DNA from: Amborella trichopoda
Taxonomy: Eukaryota > Streptophyta > Magnoliopsida > Amborellales > Amborellaceae
Assembly: GCF_000471905.2 (NCBI RefSeq)
Contig: NW_006499617.1
Location: 4,102,636-4,166,635, forward strand
Direction of reading: 5' to 3'
Length of the DNA stretch: 64,000 nt
Shown here: positions 46,686-58,339 of the stretch, in pieces
Layout: every line of letters starts with the position of its first letter
How positions within the stretch are numbered: position 1 is the stretch's first letter
Position numbers and translations under genes: made by a program
The notes under the pieces: model-generated
The model's input: the letters and a program-made list of their open reading frames with translations, nothing else
Databases searched by the model: none
What the model was told of the DNA's origin: nothing

Positions 46686-48409
46686 TGATAGATCCAATAG
46701 TTGAAAATTCAAATTCTGTTGGTGTGAACAAAAAAATAATGTGATACAATAAATGGGATGCTGGGATGCCATTGTTGGTTCTTCAAAATTGTTAACATTT
46801 GATGTCGTTGTTGTTAGCACATCAAGAAGAAATGAAGTACCGTTATTGGTTACCACACTGTTGAATATTCTAGCACATTTGAATGGAGTTTTTAAGGTGG
46901 GCCATGTTTCAACTTTTTCCAATGTTTTATCTAGTGTCTATTAGAACTTGGCCCTTGCTCTAGCTAATACAGTTTGGAAGATCAGTTTTCTCATTTATTG
47001 ATATTATTTTAGTTTCTCTGATGCTGGAATTGCAAACATGAGGCACTCATGGTTAAGGCTAAACCTCTACAAAGTGGTTTAAGTGCTTGAAAAGAAAATT
47101 CCAAATGCTAAATGCCTTTGTTTTCTACCACATACCCAACTATGTGTGTGTGCGTGCATGAGAGAGAGAGAGTGAGAGAGAGAAATCCACCCAACTATTT
47201 GCTGGAGCATTATTTGTCTAACACATACCCAACTACTTGTTTTCTACAATGTGTTTACTCAGTTTGGCCATCAATATAACCCTACAAATCCTGCGTCATT
47301 GGAAAAATTTTCAATTGAAATGTTCACAGAGCATTAGAAGATATATAGCCATTTTATACAAATCTTAAGTGATATATTTGCAAACTTTTGTGTGTTCGAG
47401 CTGTTGAAAAAGAAATAAAGAGATAGTGCTCGACATTGCCATTGTCAAGAGGAATGGATCAATGGATAAAATGCAATTGTAATGCTGAAACAATATGAAG
47501 TCTATAAGGAGAGTACAAACTAAGATTACTTTGCTGTCCTAAACAAAAACTAAATTGAGATAAAAATGAAGTCATTGTGTCCAAATGATCACAAGTCCAG
47601 ATTGTTGAGCCCTATTGCCTCTTTTTCATATATTACATTCTATTCATCTTCTCTTCCTTTGATTTCCTATAGTCAGTTGGCTCTGCCTGTCATGTTGTCA
47701 CCAAGAGTTCTTTTGTTAGCACAATAACCTGCAAACCACAAAATCAGCTTGATGAACCAGATAAATAAACCACAAATAAGTAGCACAATAACCAAATACG
47801 TAGCACAACAACCACATATAACCAAATAAGTAGCACAATAACCAAATAAGTAGCACAATAACCACAAATAAGTGACACAATAACCAAATAAGTAGCACAA
47901 TAAGCCACAAATAAGTAGCACAATAAGCCACAAATAAGTAGCACAATAACCAAATAAGATACAAAGAAACATATAAGTAAGACTCAAAGAAGCATGTGCC
48001 TGATGAAACCAAAATCAGCTTAGATGTTGGTAAACTAAAATAAGAATATTGTCTATGTGTAAAAAAAAAAGTTGCACATCAAACCAGTACGCCATCTAAA
48101 AATTCAATTAGAAGTTGCACTACACTTCAGCAGCAAAAGACCACTAAAATCCGCAGCAAACTATTGTTGTTTGGTGCTGATTTTGGGTTTATAATAGCAG
48201 CATAACAAACAACAAAAAAACTAGTATTTGGGTGTAATTAAAAAACAATTGAAATTGAAAAACAATGAAGTATTTGTTTTTTTGCAATTGAAAAACAATG
48301 AAGTAATTAATGAGTCCAAAATTACGAAGTATCTTTGCTTTATGTATGAGCTACATGCATAATATGAATAACGAGTGCAAAATTCAACAACAAATTATAC
48401 TGACCTCTC
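46686..48409. repeat. MULE interior spacer with a minisatellite at 47762-47962
   Basis: The minisatellite has about ten units of 18-21 bp built on aaataagtagcacaataacc. The long minus-strand frames of Leu/Cys/Tyr at 47673-48012 come from this repeat. A GA run lies at 47160-47182. Nothing else recognised. Confidence 0.8.
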
Positions 48410-50656
48410 ATGAAAGAACTGCCCTGCATGTAGCTCTATTATGTCGATCCTGGCCACACCTATTACAGTGAAGAGGCCTTACTTCCACCTCTTGCAACTC
48501 AATGTGTTTCTTCCTGGGACTCCCAGGAGGAAGTTTCGTGCGTGGAGGTAGTATCTCTGGCTCATAAGAAGATGACTATCCTTGCAAAGACATATCAAAA
48601 TATGAGACTGACCATACCGGTTTGGCATAACTTTCTTTGTACTTTGCAACTGTGAAGTAGTCATCACAATACTCGTATAAATTTCTATTAACCATCTGAA
48701 GGGATTTACATGCATGCTTACGTGGCAGGCCCAATGCCTGCCAAGCCTGACACTCACACTCTCGTGTGCTTATATTTATTGTGCAGCTATACGCAATGAG
48801 AGAGAAGTCTTTACAATTGTTGCCAAACTCTTTTCCACAGACGGTGTTAATGTAGTTATCCAATTCTGAGCCTCCAAAAGGCACTCTGCCATTAATTGGG
48901 TCATTTGCTTCCTAATTTTTTCAAGGCATTACAATATTGGGAGTTCTCGAGCTTCTAGAATCCAGTTGTTGAAGGAATCTGCGACAATGGTTGTAACTTG
49001 TCCAAACCGCTTTCCCCTAAATATTGAAGTTGCCCAGCGCTCTGGAGTTGATGTAGCTACCCACGTAAATGCTTCTTGAGAATAGTTTTGAATGTCTGCT
49101 ATCCTTAGGTTGAACTCCTCTCGCCAAAATGAACGTGTGACACCTTGGAAAGCAGATATAATGGCATTTTTAACATCATTGCGAATATGTTTCATGCCAT
49201 TCCTAAGATTTTTTGTCATGTGACGCTCACAAAAAGCATGATGGGAATTTCGAAACACATCTGATACATTGTCGACGAGCCCAATGTGTCTATCGGAAAT
49301 AAATGTGATTGGTTGATCCATCCCAATAGCATTTTTCAAGTTTTCTAGAAACCAAAACCAATTGTCAGAATCCACTGCATCAACGAGAGAATATGCAAGT
49401 GGAAACATTTGATCCTCGGAGTCTATAGATGTAGCGGCAAGCAAATGTACCAAGAAATCGAGCTTTCAAATGTGTTCCATCAAGGAAGATAATTGGACAG
49501 TTTCCATTTTTAAAGCCATATGTTGAAGCAACAAGTGATATGAAAACTCGACGAAATTTATTGTCTGACCCTTTTTGCATTGTCACATGTCTTATCGGAT
49601 TTGTCTCTAATAGGTGATTGAGGTATGCTGGGAACCGATTATAAGCATCTTCTTCGGTACCATGCAACTCAATCATTGCGATCTCCTTCCCCCGCCATAC
49701 CTTGAGATTTGGAAGCTTTATCCCATAATCTTGAGCTATGTCCTTTATCATCTCTCGGGGCTTGTACCGTGGGGTATCATCCAACTTGCTTTTCACTAGG
49801 TTAGCAATACACTGTTTTGAGGTTCTCTTATGGACATTGATGTTAGCCCCACCACCTCATGAATGTTCTCTCCTCCATGTCTCAATTTTGAACATCGTCA
49901 AATGCCCAACTTTACAAACATCAATCTCCCAATTGCAATTATCATTCTTACATTTCGCCTGCACCTGGTAGTTCTCATTAGTTATGTAAACATCCTCAAA
50001 GTGATGCACCATTGCATACTTACAAAGTGCATCACGAAATTTAGATATATTGGGGAATTCTTGACCGATATCGATTAATAAGTTCTCCCATGTGCAGAGC
50101 AAACGAGGCATATTATGTTCATTGTTGCCTTCCTCAACATTTGAAGAAGAGGGCAGGGCCTGCACAAACTCGTTGTCCCTAACACATCGGAAGGAACAAT
50201 AGGGTGAGTAAACAACATCTATAGATTTCCAAAATATGACCAAATTCGTATGTTATCCATATCTTCTATATAAAACAAAGGTTGATTCGATCAAATTTAT
50301 AAGTTAGCATACCTTGTGTTACCATTGACCACAGAAACACCACTCATGCGTTCACATCCATCAAAAACATAGATTTCTAACTCATTGCAACCTTCATGTA
50401 CAAATAACATCCTTTCTACATCACGATCATTAAATAAGGTAACAAGGCATCTCTTGTTACTCGGGAAGATGTACTTAAGTGACACTCTAGAAGACTCTAT
50501 GGAGAATTGATTTGCCACATCTTCCTTTATCTCATCCAACTTCGTTTGTCGATGAACTGAAGAAGTACATGAATTGCCCCTAACATACTCCATACTACCA
50601 TCAAAGTTATTGTAAAGTTCACCCCCATATATACACAAGAACATTTTTTCATCCAT
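48410..50656 (-). pseudogene. MULE (Mutator-like) transposase gene, decayed
   Basis: Minus strand. Exon 1 (50656-50315) starts MDEKMFLCIYGGEL and resembles the PB1-like N-terminus of many plant MULE proteins. It ends at a good donor (ACAAG/gtatgc), with an acceptor before 50177. Next is the MuDR DNA-binding region (IGQEFPNISKFRDALCKYAM, CKNDNCNWEI). Then comes the pre-DDE domain, the DDE start IIFLDGTHLK and second Asp in FISDRHIGL, a SWIM-type finger (CECQAWQALGLPRKHACK) and a CCHC knuckle CNRCGQDRHNRATC near the end. Lesions: TGA at 49857-49859 where a Cys is expected, an extra base at 49443-49445, TAA at 48929-48931, a frameshift near 48890, and TAG at 48576-48578. In the SWIM motif a zinc Cys is replaced by Arg (LPRKH). 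All domains are present in order, so it is a recent death or a source copy nearby. Confidence 0.9.
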
Positions 50657-51089
50657 GTTCACTACTGCATAAAAGATGATGAGGTTCAACACTATTACAT
50701 CAATCTACAGAACACTACTCTAATTTAAGCATTGGAAGTGTTATATAACTATTCATAGTTGAACACAACTTATATTTAATCCCATCATAGGCACTATATG
50801 AGGCGAATCATAAAGGATTGTTTGCAATAAAAATGATATTGAAACCTGAACCAATCATGATGTGAAGTTAAACAGAAGCACTATGAAGTAAATGAATTAT
50901 TGAAGCAAAATAAGTAACAGACTAGCCATTACGATGCCCCCCATTCCCAAAACAGTTAAATTAGAGGAAAAAAACAATCTAAAAATTTCAATAGAACTAG
51001 ATTTATTAACAGAAAATTTGTCGAATTTGTCTCTAAAAAGTAAAGATAAAAACAAATAAATGCTTTCAGTGGGATTCTATGGTATGTAT

Positions 51090-51374
51090 ATCTACTCCAT
51101 TTATAAAACAGATGATCCTTACACTTTTCTAAGTAGGGGTCTACATGAAAGATATCCATATTCTCCATTTCTTCATGAGTTGTAATATTAATGTCTTTGA
51201 TAGCAGTTGAAATAGTAGAACAATGCCCAATCTTCTAGTCAAGCAAGTAATCAGCCATAAAAATTCAAATTTATGATCAATAATGGTAACTGTGAAAACT
51301 AGTTGAGAACTCAAAACTTGATTTAAAAACATTCAAGTGTAAATCTTATCTCATGCGCAAATCCTAGCACTGTA
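51090..51374 (-). pseudogene. Starch branching enzyme I-like exon fragments (right arm)
   Basis: Inverted copy of SBEI exons a and b. Exon a lies at 51369-51350 with its donor changed from gt to at. Exon b runs from 51234 down to about 51090 and reads KIGHCSTISTAIKD, INITTHEEMENMDIFHVDP, YLEKCKDHLFYKWSRYT. Unlike the left copy it has no stop here. The match to SBEI ends inside exon b, after the RYT codon, and then continues into unrelated DNA with a frame that soon stops. Confidence 0.82.
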
Positions 51375-51985
51375 AGAAAACCCCAAGGGTATAGAACCAA
51401 TGAAAAAGAGTAAAACAACACCCAAAAAAAAATTTACTGTTAATCAATACATACAAGGATGCTGAAAAAAAAAGCATAAAAAAAAAAACATAAATTGCAT
51501 ACTTGATTTTGGGTTTTGAACAAATTCTTGATGGAAATATGGGGTTTTAGAGATTCCTCATGATTTGGGGTTTTTGAGCGGCCTTTGACCTTAGATCATC
51601 TGCCATTGCTTTTGATTCTGGGAGCAATGGCGAAGATGCTTTTGATTTTGGGAGCAATGAGGAAGAAGAAGAGAGAGAGAGAGGAAGGTCGTGCAGGAAG
51701 GAAGTGGGAAGAAAGACAGACGAGGTAGAGAGAGATATTGAGATCTGTGGGTTTTTTAGATCGGTGGGTTGGGGCTGAATTGGGAAATAGGGCTTCAGAT
51801 CTGTGGGTTTTTTTAGAGAGAGAGGAGAGAGAGAAGATGTAGGGAGATGAACTTCTGCAACTTTGGGCATTAAAGAGAGAAACGGAATTTTGAGGGAAAG
51901 AGAGAGAAGTGCTTTGAGAGAAACGTTGAAGGAAAACAATAGTGATGAGGGTGTCATTTTAGTTTTTATTAGGGTTAAAAATTTA
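51090..51985 (-). repeat. Right inverted arm
   Basis: Reverse complement of 36150-37014 plus 44855-44905, with many point differences and small indels. Outermost shared bases are near agtttttatta at 51972-51982. Confidence 0.85.
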
Positions 51986-52727
51986 TGATTTATGGTTCTC
52001 GAGGTGTGAGATAAAAAAAGGGAGATTTTTTTGCTTACCAGTATATTTTCAATCTTTGAATATCAATACATACAGGAAAAAAAAAGTACAAGATAAAAAA
52101 ATATTTTTTTTTTTAAATTTTAAAAATAGACCGATTAGATAATATATTTACAAAATCTATATTTGTGACTTAGATTCTTTTTTTTCTATATCCAAAGTCC
52201 TTGAAATTGAGATATGATCAATTGAAAGGTTTGTTGCATAGGGACAATTTTTTTCAAAGGGTTCAAAGGATCTATGAGCCTCAAGTTTGGTCAAAGCCCT
52301 CGCTATTATAGGGGCATTGTAGTCATTCAATAATTATTAGGGTAGGAGTGGCAACGGGCATGGTGCTGCCCGGCCCTCTCTTTCTTTGCTTTTTCTTTCT
52401 TTTATTTCATTTGGCCTTGCGTGCCCCAAGCCCACCAGCCTTGTAGGGCTGGACAGGGCAGCTTGGGACGAGACCTTTTTGGCTCGGTTAGGACAAGTCC
52501 CATGGGTCTGGGACTAGATAGGCGCTAGGCTAGCCCAACTCAACTTATTCTTAGCTAATTGGCACAGCTTTATAGTCTACTAGCCAATTGCACGTGCTCC
52601 GCACGTGGTTTGCAAATGTGCTAAGAATGAAGTAGCTACAATTTGATAGGAAGATATTTTATTATGGAAGGTGTGTAATATACAATAATAAGAGGAAATG
52701 AATATATTGCGGGTTAGTGAAACGCTA
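51986..52727. mobile_element. Spacer with a truncated hAT-like GGCAATGG element at 52339-52553
   Basis: From 52339, agggtaggagtggcaacggg begins a GC-rich stretch with repeated ggcccg, gggctgg and tgggtct motifs, like the elements at 21504 and 26031. The right end is not clear. A poly-T run and AT-rich DNA precede it; no gene seen. Confidence 0.5.
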
Positions 52728-52768
52728 TGTAATGACCTTAATTTTTAAAAAAAAAAAAAGAAGGTAAA

Positions 52769-52804
<36 letters not shown>

Positions 52805-53393
52805 TATAAAGTATGGACCATGGTGTTAAAGTACACTATGGGATCACCTTTTTTATTTAGCATGATTTTGTAACAAAAGAAATTAAAAATAATAATAAAA
52901 TAATACAAGGGTGAGGTGTCCATCATTACACATTCATTAGTGTGAGGTGGCACCAAATGCTATTAAGTGGCCATAAAAATAAGAGGTGGCACCAAATGGT
53001 ATCAAGTGGCCATAAAATTGAGAGGTGGCACCAAATGGTATTAAGTGGCCATAAAAATGAGAGGTGGCACCAAAAAAACATGAGGTGACATAAAAAGGCA
53101 TGAGGTGGCTTAGAAAAATAAAATAAAATAAAATAAAAAAAAGATACATAGAGGATATGTGTCACATGGGGACTAACTCTCCCCATTTATAAATACCTAC
53201 AATTGGCCTTTAACGAATCCTCAAATTGGTTTATCTCTCTTCACTCAAAGTGAGCAAACTTTGTACATACTAAAATTATACTATTTGGTGCAATATGAAT
53301 ATACAAGTAGGAATTTTGAACTTGTTCTATATATAGATAGTATAAGAATAATTTGTCGCACCTCGAGAATGTTAGTAAGCTCGGGGTATGACA
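52728..53393 (+). repeat. 5' LTR of the short element, with taa microsatellite and tandem boxes
   Basis: Contains a (taa) microsatellite at about 52769-52802. It also has four tandem boxes of about 48 bp built on gaggtggcaccaaatggtat and taagtggccataaaa at 52952-53075. The other LTR has fewer boxes. Confidence 0.88.
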
Positions 53394-53655
53394 AAATGGT
53401 ATCAAAGCAATAGGTTTAGGATCCTAAGAAATCTGAATAGAAATATACCCTAAGTCATATTTAGTATATGTACAAACAGTTACAAGATTCCGCATGACTG
53501 GAGCAAGTATGGAAAGAACTCATAGGGCCTGGAGAATATGGAAGATATCTGAACAAGAGGATATGTACCATAGTTATGGCGCAACGGAGTCGTGGTGGAC
53601 CCTTAACTCATAGGTACAAAATTTAGAGGACTAAATTTCTTTAAGGGGGGAAGAA

Positions 53656-53699
53656 TGTAATGACCCTATTTTTTTTAAAAAAAAGGGTAAAGTAATAAC

Positions 53700-53733
<34 letters not shown>

Positions 53734-54262
53734 CAACAACAACAACAACAATAATAATAATAATAATATATAAATTATGGACCATGGTGTTAAAGTACAC
53801 CATAGGACCACCCTTTTTATTTAACAGGATTTTGCATCAAAAAAAATTAAAAGAAATAATAAAATAATACAAAGGTGAGGTGTCCATCATTACACACTTA
53901 TTAGTGGTGGTACCAAATGGTATTAAGTGGCCCTAAATATAAGAGGTGACACCAAAAAGATATGAGGTGGCACAAAAAGGTATGAAGTGACTTAAAAAAA
54001 TAAAATAAAAAGGGACACATGGAGGACATGTGTCAAATGGGGACTCACTCTCCCCAATTATAAATACCTACCATTGGCCTTTAACGAATCCTCAAATTGG
54101 TTTCTCTCTCTTCACTCAAAGTGAGCAAACTTTGTACATATTAAAATTACACTATTTGGTGCAATACGTATACAAGTAGGAATTTTGAACTTGTTCTATA
54201 TATAAATAGTATAAGAATAATCTGTCGCACATCGAGAATGCTAGAAAACTTGGGGTGTGACA
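53656..54262 (+). repeat. 3' LTR of the short element
   Basis: Same order of motifs as the 5' LTR (ggaccatggtgttaaagtac, gaggtgtccatcattacaca, cctttaacgaatcctcaaat, gtgcaata). It has a longer taa/caa microsatellite at 53695-53770. Confidence 0.88.
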
Positions 54263-54459
54263 CGCTGAGTATAAAGAGAGGGAGATATAAGAGAGAGAGA
54301 GATAGAGAGAGGTGGATAGGAATAACGGTACACATATGTAAATGGATGAGCTAGAGAAGGTGAAGGACATTGATATGCTTGTGAGGGATCTTGTTTCACT
54401 GTTGCCTTTATCTGTGCTGAGCAATATTCTATAAATAGAAAAATAAAAATGATATTACT

Positions 54460-54473
54460 AATGAGGAAGCATT
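54460..54473. repeat. LINE target-site duplication, left
   Basis: aatgaggaagcatt, identical to 56284-56297. Confidence 0.92.
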
Positions 54474-56283
54474 TTTTCTTTTTGACAAATATTAATAACT
54501 TTGTTAAAAACTAAGGAAAGGGAATTACAACATTAGAGATAACAATAAAAGGTAAATAAGCACCACCCTTTGCCAAAGAATCCGCCACAGAATTTTCTTC
54601 ACGGTAAACATGAGATATAGTAACTGACATGGATGAAGAGAGGTCCATAATCCTTAACCATAAAGACCGAAGTTCCCAATGGACCTATCGTTCCTTATTA
54701 CACCACCTCATCACATTCAATGAATCACCTTCAATTTAACGATTATTGCCATAATTTGATCAATGAGAAACTTCAAACCATGGAAAAGAGCCCTAAGCTT
54801 AGCAAAATTTGTAGTTCCAATACCTAACGGGCCAGTATAGGAGAAAAGGACGTCACCAAAGCAGTCACGTAAAACTCCACCAAAATCTGCTAACCCATGA
54901 TTGCCAAAAGAACTGCTATCAAAATTAAGTTTCAAGCTACCAATAGGGGCGCAATCCAGATGCACTTCGGTCTACTCCTTACACAATCAAGAAGAAACAT
55001 GTTGTGTAAATTAGCCATGATATCCACCTTTGAAATACCCCAACCATCTTTTAACACCGCTAACCATGACCAAATTGTAGTTTTAATAGAATGAATCAAC
55101 ATGTCTATGGACAGGAGACCCCTTCAAAGGTCTTTTTATTTCTTTCTTTCCGGACTTCCCATAGAATAACTCCTTTGGCTATCATCCACACCGTCCTATT
55201 TACCGTCGACAAATGAGGTAAGGACAGTTGAGTAACAATCCCCTCCACAAGTTGGGGAAGATCCAAATTAATATTTAAAACACCAAACAGTCAGTACCCA
55301 ATTCACACCGTGAAAGAGCAGTGAATAAAGAGATACGCACTAGACTCATCATCAAATTTAACATAAGGCATACATTCGATAAGATCTTTCCCCTTTCTAT
55401 TAGGTTATCCGTAGTCAAAAACCTTATTCATAGCAGCCAGCTAGATGAAGACCTGAAATTTGTGCGGTATCGGCCATTTTCAGCAATCTTGGGGCAGGAC
55501 CATCCCCACCGGTCGTGAAAGAGAAGATTATAACATGACTTAACAGTAAAAGCACCATCGCTTTTGATCTCCCACACCATTTCATCCTTAGCACTCGGTG
55601 AAATATATACTTTATCCAATAGTTCTATTAGCTCACACCACTGAGAGAGTATGACATTGTTCAAACGACTATATCCCAAAAAAGTGTTCCAGGATATAGA
55701 ATCACCCGTCCTTTCAATCGCCTCGCTGACTTTAATATTAGGCCTCGTAACAATCCCAACCAATTCTGGGAAAACTGAATTAAGATTATACTACCCACCT
55801 ATGATGCTAAAAGGAAATATTGTTACCACACCTTACATTCCATCTAAAATAACATGAAATCATGGGCTTACAATTAGAGAGAGTCCTCCACATTTTAGAG
55901 GTATCCTTACCCCTGCCTCTTCCAAGCCAAATATCAGATCCACCCACACCATAATTGGATTCTAAGACCTAGTACCAAAGATGATTTTTCAAATAAAGAC
56001 TGCGCCACCACCATTTGTATAAAAGAGCTTGATTCACCAGCCTAATATTTCTAATCCCCAATTCACCTTTTTTCTTTGGGGTATATACTCTATCCCAACT
56101 AAGAAGATGAAACTTCCTCAGCTCTCAATTTGAGCCCCAGAGAAAATCCCGCATCATTTTTTTGATCTTCTTCACAACTGAAGCTGGTATATTAATCAGA
56201 GACATTTGATAGACTCGAAGATTGGCTAAACATGATTTTAAAAGAGTCACCCTTCACCCCAAAGATAAGTGCTTATGCTTCCA
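54474..56283 (-). pseudogene. 5'-truncated L1-type LINE fragment with 14-bp TSD
   Basis: Minus strand, 1.81 kb. Order of domains: end of reverse transcriptase (FKSCLANLRVYQMSLINIP, MMRDFLWGS, LLSWDRVYTPKKKGELGIRN) at about 56250-56030; the zf-RVT region (DEMVWEIKSDGAFTVKSCYN) at about 55600; and a plant L1 RNase H (LKLNFDSSSFGNHGLADFGG, VLRDCFGDVLFSYTGPLG, NFAKLRALFHGL) at 54960-54750. RNase H continues in another frame to HVYREENSVADSLAKGG near 54570. Flanked by the perfect repeat aatgaggaagcatt at 54460-54473 and 56284-56297. A T-rich run at 54474-54484 is the poly(A) tail on the other strand. Several stops and frameshifts; inactive. Confidence 0.9.
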
Positions 56284-56297
56284 AATGAGGAAGCATT
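56284..56297. repeat. LINE target-site duplication, right
   Basis: aatgaggaagcatt, identical to 54460-54473. It marks the 5' truncation point of the LINE. Confidence 0.92.
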
Positions 56298-57971
56298 GAT
56301 GAAAGGAAACAAATAAGGTTATAATATTGATCAGTTGTAAGATTATAAATTGAAGAATGATTAACAAATAGAAGGCAAAAGTAACTATTCAAATGAAATG
56401 TTCGATTTCTATATAAGTATAATAAAACAAAATACAAAACTATATGATGGGAAAAAGTGAGAAGTTTAACCATACCCAAACTATGAGAAAATCATGGATT
56501 ATAAAAATTGAGGTAGACGTAAGAAGAATTGAACAGGATGGTGGCAACAAATGGATACTAACCATAACACAAATCATTGTCTACATCTTATCATAAATCA
56601 TAATTCCAATAGAAATCACCACATATATTTTCTATAATCAAATCACTATAAGCTGTCAATTGAACCAGATAATAATTTAACAAAGCTTCATGCAATAAAA
56701 AACTCAATTATAAAATCCCATGTTATGGAAACATAAAAACATAGTACTGAGGGAGAATCATATATAGCATAACTGGAGAGAGAGAGAGAGAGAAAGTTCA
56801 TAAAAATTATAAAAAACGCTCTCCTCTCTCTCTCTCTCTATAAGTTATATCAAGCATACCCATTCTTTTATGAGACTTTAATCAGGTAGTTACTCATCAC
56901 ATATTTGTACATTCATTCCCCAAAATACAATGTATACATTCTCTTTTTGTTCTTGCTAAAGAGTTCAAAATGAAAGGCTTCACAATAAATCTACTTCCCA
57001 CATTATAGGGAAACAGGGATAGTACAACCAACACCAATATTCTTGGTTAAGGAAATGGTTATAAACATTTATTTCTTTCTTATTATCTCATTTAGAGGGA
57101 GCAACATGGGCCTAAAACTTAAGATGTTCCTTTATATTGATACCTTGACTAAATTTAGACATTGTCCATTGAATCAAATGGTCTAGCTGATTAGTGGAGG
57201 CCAAGGATAATTAATTTCAATCTGTGACTCAGTTTAGTCTCAACAAATGTTAAAACCCAAGTATATAAGCCTTGTCGAATATTAGTTCTCCAACTTTTGT
57301 TCTTGCAAGACCAATTTATGGGCGCTAAAACCAAGTTTTGAGTTGGGTTTTCTGGTTTCTTAGCTTATGGCATCTTTGGCATAAAAAAGTAACCACAGAT
57401 CCAAAGATTGGTTTCACTCAGTGATCTTTGGTATGGTGATAGCCTGACATCACAGTCCTAACATTATTAAATAACCAACAAAGCTCATGTTCATCATAGA
57501 ATTGATCTCCATTAACCTAAACCATAACTATAGCTTGATTGCGTGTTCTTCTTTGTCCAACAAAAAGAGTCATTGACTAAAGATTATGTTTAAGAGTTGA
57601 ACCAAATCTATCGGTTTGAGCTCAATTGTCACATATGGTGGTCTAAGACATTCACCATAATCGGAAGACTCTAAAGCACAAATCAATAACAAAAAAATTC
57701 CATTTGTTTACATGCATATTTTGCCATGCTGAAAATAACACTTCAGATCATATATCTACACACTTTGTGCCTCAAAATGAAAATAATATTCTATATCATA
57801 TATTTTGGAACACCAAAATGAAATAACTACAAAATTAGCATAGAATAACAAAATTTATTTTGCTAATTGAAATTCTGAAAATATATAAAAAATAGGGTTT
57901 AAAGCATCCATGTACCATAATTTAGCAAAATCTCAAGTGAAATACATAAGTTATAGTGTACCTTGCATATA
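56298..57971. other. No recognisable gene
   Basis: AT-rich DNA with GA and CT microsatellites at about 56774-56794 and 56820-56840. No frame or repeat with recognisable identity. Confidence 0.5.
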
Positions 57972-58160
57972 TTGGGTAAATTTTAATGGATTTTTTATAT
58001 TTCACAAGCCTTTAAAAATCTTGTAAAGATGATGTTGGGTTAATTTTAATGGATTTTTCATATTTCACAAGCCTTTAAAAATCTTGTAAAGATGATGTTG
58101 GGTAAATTTTAATGGATTTTTCATATATCACAGGCCTTTAAAAATCTTGTAAAGAAGATA
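57972..58160. repeat. 63-bp tandem repeat, three copies
   Basis: Units start ttgggtaaattttaatggat and include cctttaaaaatcttgtaaag. The three copies differ at only a few positions. They run into a GA microsatellite and a G-rich tract. Confidence 0.9.
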
Positions 58161-58206
58161 TAGAGAGAGAGAGAGAGAGAGGAAAGGGGGGGGAGGGGGG
58201 GGAGGA
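58152..58206 (+). repeat. GA microsatellite followed by G-rich tract
   Basis: About ten ga units are followed by two runs of eight G separated by a single A, flanked by gg. The tract could form a G-quadruplex on the plus strand. Confidence 0.75.
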
Positions 58207-58339
58207 AAGTTGGCGCTACAATTTCCTTATAAAACTTAAAAACAGTACTAAGACACAAAAGTAGGAAGTTGATACATAATCAAAATTCTATAGACATTTG
58301 TATATGCAAATAATACCATACTTAAAGACGGATATCACA

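Larger units (their letters stand above)
36150..51985. mobile_element. MULE-like composite carrying SBEI gene fragments in inverted arms
   Basis: The left arm (36150-37014 plus 44855-44905, interrupted by a Copia element) and the right arm (51090-51985, inverted) align over about 0.9 kb. Shared landmarks begin at aaaaactaaaatgacaccct (36154) and end at agatataca (44895). Between them lie further SBEI exons on the left side and a MULE transposase gene on the right. Without the 7.8-kb Copia the unit is about 8 kb. Such long TIRs plus a transposase plus host exons fit an autonomous-type MULE with captured genic DNA. I found no convincing 9-bp target duplication at the outer ends, so the outer limits are approximate and other origins of the inverted arms remain possible. 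Confidence 0.65.
52728..54262 (+). mobile_element. Short non-coding LTR element (TRIM/SMART-like)
   Basis: LTRs at 52728-53393 (666 bp) and 53656-54262 (607 bp) enclose only 262 bp. Target duplication cgcta (52723-52727) and cgctg (54263-54267), 4 of 5. LTR ends tgtaatgacc and tatgaca / tgtgaca. Primer-binding site tggtatcaaagcaatagg (53397) fits initiator tRNA-Met; polypurine tract aaggggggaagaa (53643-53655). No coding capacity. PPT context and ends resemble Gypsy-type LTRs (compare 58632). Confidence 0.9.

Noticed and set aside
47673..48012. Overlapping Leu/Cys/Tyr-rich minus-strand frames resembling membrane proteins
   Set aside because: They are translations of an 18-21 bp minisatellite.
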